A DNA stretch of 9,688 nucleotides from Gammaproteobacteria bacterium (GTDB lineage Bacteria > Pseudomonadota > Gammaproteobacteria > Steroidobacterales > Steroidobacteraceae). Every line of letters begins with the position of its first letter. The first letter of the stretch is position 1. The notes beneath the pieces are model-generated. The model saw nothing but the letters and a program-made list of their open reading frames with translations, ran no database searches and had not been told where the DNA came from. The translations under genes were made by a program, and so were the position numbers. Below, piece by piece: positions 7,072-9,688 of this stretch. The stretch is taken from the NCBI GenBank assembly GCA_027451085.1, contig DAIDKA010000217.1:1-9688 (forward strand). The letters run 5' to 3'.

Positions 7072-7755
7072 CTAGCCCGCCTTCAACACCGCTCGGATGA
7101 AGGGCACGGTCAGCCGGCGTTGCGCCGCCAGCGCCGCCGTGTCCAGCGTATCGAGCAGCTGGTACAACGTGCCCATGTCGCGGGGATAGCGCCGCTGCAG
7201 CCAGCGCGCGGTCTCCTCGGGCAGTTCCAGGCCGCGCGCGCGTGCGCGCAGTATCAGTGCCTCGCGCTGGCCTTCCTCGGTAAGCGCCCGCAGCTGGAAA
7301 ACATTGCCCGCGGCGAAACGCGAGGCCAGGTCCGGCAACGACCAGCGCAGCAGCGCCGGTGGCTGCGGCGCCGCTGCTGCCAGCGCCCCTCCACGCTCAT
7401 CGATCTCGCGGTACAGGCTGAACAGCGCCAGCTCCCAGGAGCGCTGGCCGGCCACCACCTGGATGTCATCCAGGCATACGCAGGCCAGCTGCGGCAGCCC
7501 CTGCAGCGATTCCGGACCCAGCGCGGCAAGCTGCGCCATCTGGAAATAACCGCAGGCGCGTCCGGCCTGCGCGGTGCACAGCGCCAGCAGCAGATGGCTC
7601 TTGCCGCTGGCAGCGGGCCCCGCAAGCCAGGTCATGCCCGCTTCTCCCGCCGCCACTCGACGCAGGTGCGACAGCGCCTGCCCGTTGTCCCCCGGCCAGA
7701 AGGTGTCGAACACCGCCCGGTCGTCGAACCGGACACCCAAAGGCAGTTGATGCAC
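7072..7755 (-). CDS. hda: DnaA inactivator Hda (DnaA-related AAA+ protein)
   Basis: This 227-residue AAA+ protein should bind the DNA-loaded sliding clamp and stimulate ATP hydrolysis by DnaA, preventing re-initiation of replication. The N-terminal HQLPLGVRF contains the clamp-binding motif QLPLGV. Walker A is GPAASGKS (46-53), Walker B is VCLDDIQ (93-99), the Box VII arginine finger is Arg146 in LPDLASRF, and a sensor-2 arginine lies in RYPRDMGTL (Arg192). There is no DnaA DNA-binding domain IV, which separates it from DnaA. The start is GTG at 7755; four codons upstream, in the same frame, is the DUF2066 stop TGA, so no longer start is possible. A GAGAG about 10 bases upstream may act as ribosome binding site. 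It is 12 bases after the DUF2066 gene and probably co-transcribed with it. Confidence 0.93.
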   Translation of the reverse strand: MHQLPLGVRFDDRAVFDTFWPGDNGQALSHLRRVAAGEAGMTWLAGPAASGKSHLLLALCTAQAGRACGYFQMAQLAALGPESLQGLPQLACVCLDDIQVVAGQRSWELALFSLYREIDERGGALAAAAPQPPALLRWSLPDLASRFAAGNVFQLRALTEEGQREALILRARARGLELPEETARWLQRRYPRDMGTLYQLLDTLDTAALAAQRRLTVPFIRAVLKAG

Positions 7756-7767
7756 TGGAACCGGCTC

Positions 7768-8463
7768 TCAGCGCTGGTACTGGAAGGTCAGGACGGATGC
7801 ACCGGCCACCGGCGTCAGGTGCGACCCCGCAAGCCCGGCGTTCACGGCAGTGGCACCGCCATGCACCGCGACCAGGAAGGTGGCGGTGGTGCCATCGGCG
7901 CTGACAAGACCTGACGATTGCGCGGCGGGCAGGCTGGTCAGCAGCCGGGATACGGCCGCGTAGTCTTCGAGGCTGCCAACCCCCTTGATCATGACAATGA
8001 CGTCGGTCACAGGGCCCGTCTGCGCCTCCGCGGCACGGCCCAGGGCATCCACAGCACCCTGGATGCCCGCCTCCAGCGGACCACTCCAGGCAGGACTGCC
8101 GTGATCCGTCAGCAGGCGCCACTGCCAGTTGCCCGGGTCGGCTGCATCAGCGCGCCCCACGAGCACCGCCTCGCCGCCTAGCTGCCGTGCGCTCTGCAGC
8201 AGCACATCGTCTGGCACCGCCACGCCGCTGGTGTCGGTCACCTCCAGCGGCACCACGCTCACCGGCAAGCCTCGGTCCTTCGCCGCCTGTTCGAGGGTCG
8301 CGCGCGCGGCATCAGCCGCGGACCCGGCTGGCGGCGGGCTGAGCACGACGATGGTCATCGGGTGCGCGGGATCGTGCGTGTCCTGGGCCCGCACAGCCGC
8401 AGCCGGCAGCAGGACCAGAACCAACAGCAGCGCCGCAGCGCAATGCATCCAGAGGCGGTTCAT
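7768..8463 (-). CDS. Exported DUF2066 domain protein, short form
   Basis: This 231-residue protein of unknown function resembles the C-terminal part of DUF2066 proteins, which are found next to hda and purM in many gammaproteobacteria. A Sec signal peptide covers residues 1-26 (LLLVLVLLPAAAVRA). Recognisable stretches are ARQLGGEAVLVGRAD, the GNWQWRLLTDHG strand region, and the VIVMIKGVGSLEDYAAVSRLLTSL segment. As I remember the family, typical members are over 300 residues with an N-terminal domain before this part; that domain is missing while an intact signal peptide is retained, so this looks like a real short variant rather than a fragment. The start at 8463 lies 6 bases from a TACAAT -10 box and has no ribosome binding site, suggesting a leaderless message. 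Longer starts would run into the divergent DUF3108 gene. Confidence 0.75.
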   Translation of the reverse strand: MNRLWMHCAAALLLVLVLLPAAAVRAQDTHDPAHPMTIVVLSPPPAGSAADAARATLEQAAKDRGLPVSVVPLEVTDTSGVAVPDDVLLQSARQLGGEAVLVGRADAADPGNWQWRLLTDHGSPAWSGPLEAGIQGAVDALGRAAEAQTGPVTDVIVMIKGVGSLEDYAAVSRLLTSLPAAQSSGLVSADGTTATFLVAVHGGATAVNAGLAGSHLTPVAGASVLTFQYQR

Positions 8464-8465
8464 GC

Positions 8466-8524
8466 GCTCATTGTACCGTGTCTGCCGGCCCTGCCTGGGC
8501 AGGCCGCCAGCCGGTACAATGCGC
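8466..8524. promoter_or_regulatory. Divergent promoter pair in a long inverted repeat
   Basis: The arms 8466-8478 and 8512-8524 are inverted repeats of 13 bp with one mismatch, the inner 9 bp perfect (ATTGTACCG / CGGTACAAT). Each carries a TACAAT -10 box: 8475-8470 on the minus strand for the DUF2066 gene and 8515-8520 on the plus strand for the DUF3108 gene. Each box ends exactly 6 bases before its ATG and neither gene has a ribosome binding site, so both messages should be leaderless. The -35 positions of both promoters fall on the same bases, about 8492-8498, inside the palindrome CCTGCCTGGGCAGG (8490-8503). The -35 matches are weak. Confidence 0.6.
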
Positions 8525-8526
8525 AG

Positions 8527-9258
8527 ATGCGCACGTTCATCAGATCGCTGGCAGTATCGGTCACCGCCTGGAGCCTGGTCGCACTGCCTGCATACCTGTG
8601 GGCCGCCGATGCGGTGCAGCCTTTCGTGGCCCGCTACGACGTGTCCTGGCATGGCATCGGCGCCGGCACCTCGACCCTGACCCTCGCGCCTGCAGCCGGC
8701 GGCGCCTTCACCTACAGCTCCGACATCCAGGCCTCGGGCCTGTTCAGCCTGGTGTTTCCGGACGCACTGGTGCAGTCAAGCACCTTCATGCTGCGTAACG
8801 GCCGCGTGAGCCCCCTGAGCTACCGCGAAGGCGGCATGGCCCGCGACCACAGCCAGGACGTCTCCCTCACCTTCGACTGGGACACGCACCAGGTCGCGGG
8901 CACCGCCGGCAACAGGACGGTGGCCGCATCCTTCCCCGACGGCGTGCTCGACCCCATGGCGGTGCAGGTGGAACTCATGCGCGAACTGCGGCTGGGGCAG
9001 TCCCCCACGCATTTCACGCTGTGGGACAAGGATGAGGCCAAGGAATACAACTACACGCGCGAGCGCACCGAGACGCTCGACACACCGCTCGGCAGGCTCG
9101 ACACGGTGGTCTACCGCAGTGACCGCCCGGACTCGGACCGCGTCACGCGCCTGTGGCTTGCGCCGTCACTGGGCTGGCTGCCGGTGCAGGCGGCGCGCAG
9201 CCGCGGTGACAGCACCGACCTCGCCATGAAGATCACGTCCACGACGCTGAAACCGTAG
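8527..9258 (+). CDS. Exported DUF3108 domain protein
   Basis: This 243-residue protein of unknown function matches the DUF3108 family of secreted or periplasmic proteins. A Sec signal peptide ends near AYLWA (about residue 26). The mature part opens with PFVARYDVSWHGIGAGTSTLTL, followed by ASGLFSLVFPDALVQSSTF, LSYREGG, LDPMAVQVELMRELR and LWLAPSLGWLPVQA, all characteristic of the family and rich in beta strands. In Pseudomonas-like genomes this gene follows purM-purN; here it directly faces the DUF2066 gene. The ATG at 8527 is chosen because it begins the signal peptide and sits 6 bases from a -10 box. It converges on dcd, 23 bases apart. Confidence 0.85.
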   Translation: MRTFIRSLAVSVTAWSLVALPAYLWAADAVQPFVARYDVSWHGIGAGTSTLTLAPAAGGAFTYSSDIQASGLFSLVFPDALVQSSTFMLRNGRVSPLSYREGGMARDHSQDVSLTFDWDTHQVAGTAGNRTVAASFPDGVLDPMAVQVELMRELRLGQSPTHFTLWDKDEAKEYNYTRERTETLDTPLGRLDTVVYRSDRPDSDRVTRLWLAPSLGWLPVQAARSRGDSTDLAMKITSTTLKP

Positions 9259-9278
9259 CGGGAGCAGCAGGCTCCCGC
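9258..9278. terminator. Hairpin between DUF3108 gene and dcd, possible bidirectional terminator
   Basis: An 8-bp perfect stem (9258-9265 with 9271-9278, loop of 5) fills the 23 bases between two convergent genes. Its left arm begins on the last base of the DUF3108 stop codon. There is no T-run on either strand, so it may act as an mRNA 3'-end stabiliser or a factor-assisted terminator. Confidence 0.45.
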
Positions 9279-9281
9279 GTA

Positions 9282-9688
9282 CTAGGTCCGCGGCAGCGTG
9301 ACGCCGCGCTGCCCCTGGTATTTGCCGCCGCGATCCTTGTATGAGGTCCCGCAGACCTCGTCGGACTCGAAGAACAGCATCTGCGCCACGCCCTCGTTGG
9401 CATAGATGCGCGCCGGCAGCGGCGTGGTGTTCGAGAACTCCAGCGTCACGTGCCCCTCCCACTCAGGCTCCAGCGGCGTGACATTGACGATGATGCCGCA
9501 GCGCGCGTAGGTGCTCTTGCCCAGGCACACCACCAGCACATTGCGCGGAATGCGGAAGTATTCGACCGTGTGCGCCAGCGCGAAGGAGTTCGGCGGGATC
9601 ACGCAGCTGTCGGCCCTGACGTTGACGAAGCTGCCCTCGTCAAACTGCTTGGGGTCGACGATGGTGTGGTTGATGTTGGTGAAGATCT
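9282..9688 (-). CDS. dcd: dCTP deaminase, C-terminal part (cut by window end)
   Basis: The reading frame runs open from the right edge to a TAG stop at 9284-9282 and encodes about 134 residues of dCTP deaminase, which converts dCTP to dUTP for thymidylate synthesis. The visible part begins IFTNINHTIVDPKQF and includes SCVIPPNSFALAHTVEYFRIPR, CLGKSTYARCGIIVNVTPLEPEWEGHVTLEFSN, with the catalytic Glu expected in LEF, and the C-terminal KYQGQRGVTLPRT that closes over the nucleotide. With a usual length near 188, about 50 N-terminal residues lie beyond the window. A GTG at 9602 could be mistaken for a start, but it encodes Val of CVIPPNSF. VCGTSYKDR has Gly where I expect an acidic or Val/Glu-type residue in many homologues, probably neutral. 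In many gammaproteobacteria the gene lies downstream of metG and apbC. Confidence 0.93.
   Translation of the reverse strand, partial: IFTNINHTIVDPKQFDEGSFVNVRADSCVIPPNSFALAHTVEYFRIPRNVLVVCLGKSTYARCGIIVNVTPLEPEWEGHVTLEFSNTTPLPARIYANEGVAQMLFFESDEVCGTSYKDRGGKYQGQRGVTLPRT

Noticed and set aside
6511..7914. A 467-codon plus-strand open frame running through wrbA, hda and the DUF2066 gene
   Set aside because: It overlaps three recognised genes on both strands; its translation is Arg/Ala/Gln-rich and low in complexity, as expected of an out-of-frame shadow.
8464..8652. Longer N-terminus of the DUF2066 gene, starting at 8652
   Set aside because: The extension has no signal peptide features, overlaps the DUF3108 gene and its promoter, and would bury the strong signal peptide that begins at 8463.
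9282..9602. dcd as a complete 106-residue gene starting at the GTG at 9602
   Set aside because: The frame stays open to the window edge and encodes conserved dCTP deaminase residues upstream of 9602, so the gene is partial rather than short.
1..9688. GATC at both ends of the window, suggesting a Sau3AI or BglII clone insert
   Set aside because: GATC occurs at many internal positions, so the ends may be chance. It says nothing about the biology.

Overview
The window is a GC-rich stretch of bacterial chromosome, most likely from a gammaproteobacterium. The evidence is the dense core-gene content (hda, dcd, pssA, rimI, a family 4 uracil-DNA glycosylase) and the grouping of a WrbA-type flavoprotein gene, hda, a DUF2066 gene and a DUF3108 gene, which resembles a known Pseudomonas-type neighbourhood. 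The exact genus cannot be read from the sequence. No tRNA, rRNA, CRISPR array, insertion sequence, phage gene or recognisable defence system is present. Eleven protein genes fill almost the whole window, and the last is cut by the window end.

Layout. (1) 42-1175 (+): a class V PLP-dependent aminotransferase with a good ribosome binding site, ending at overlapping hairpins that separate it from the converging crcB. (2) 3654 down to 1231 (-): a tight group transcribed pssA, uracil-DNA glycosylase, rimI, crcB, with gaps of 10, 4 and 61 bases. It covers phospholipid synthesis, DNA repair, ribosomal protein acetylation and fluoride export. (3) 3702-7036 (+): an exported lytic transglycosylase, then an exported alpha-amino acid ester hydrolase, then a WrbA-type NAD(P)H:quinone oxidoreductase whose start overlaps the hydrolase stop (ATGA). 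(4) 8463 down to 7072 (-): a shortened exported DUF2066 protein followed after 12 bases by hda (GTG start). (5) 8527-9258 (+): an exported DUF3108 protein, divergent from the DUF2066 gene. (6) 9688 down to 9282 (-): the C-terminal two thirds or more of dcd (dCTP deaminase).

Most of this is housekeeping, and I found no clearly new multi-gene system. The points most worth a second look are: (a) the 63-base region between the DUF2066 and DUF3108 genes, where a near-perfect inverted repeat places a TACAAT -10 box exactly 6 bases from each start codon, predicting paired leaderless transcripts from mutually exclusive promoters; (b) the collapsed hda region, where perM, purM and purN, expected between these genes in relatives, are absent; (c) the uracil-DNA glycosylase, in which one of the four expected iron-sulfur cysteines is serine; (d) the ester hydrolase, which keeps the full catalytic triad and the carboxylate cluster of beta-lactam-acylating enzymes and is translationally coupled to a flavoprotein; (e) two mutually exclusive 10-bp hairpins between the aminotransferase and crcB.
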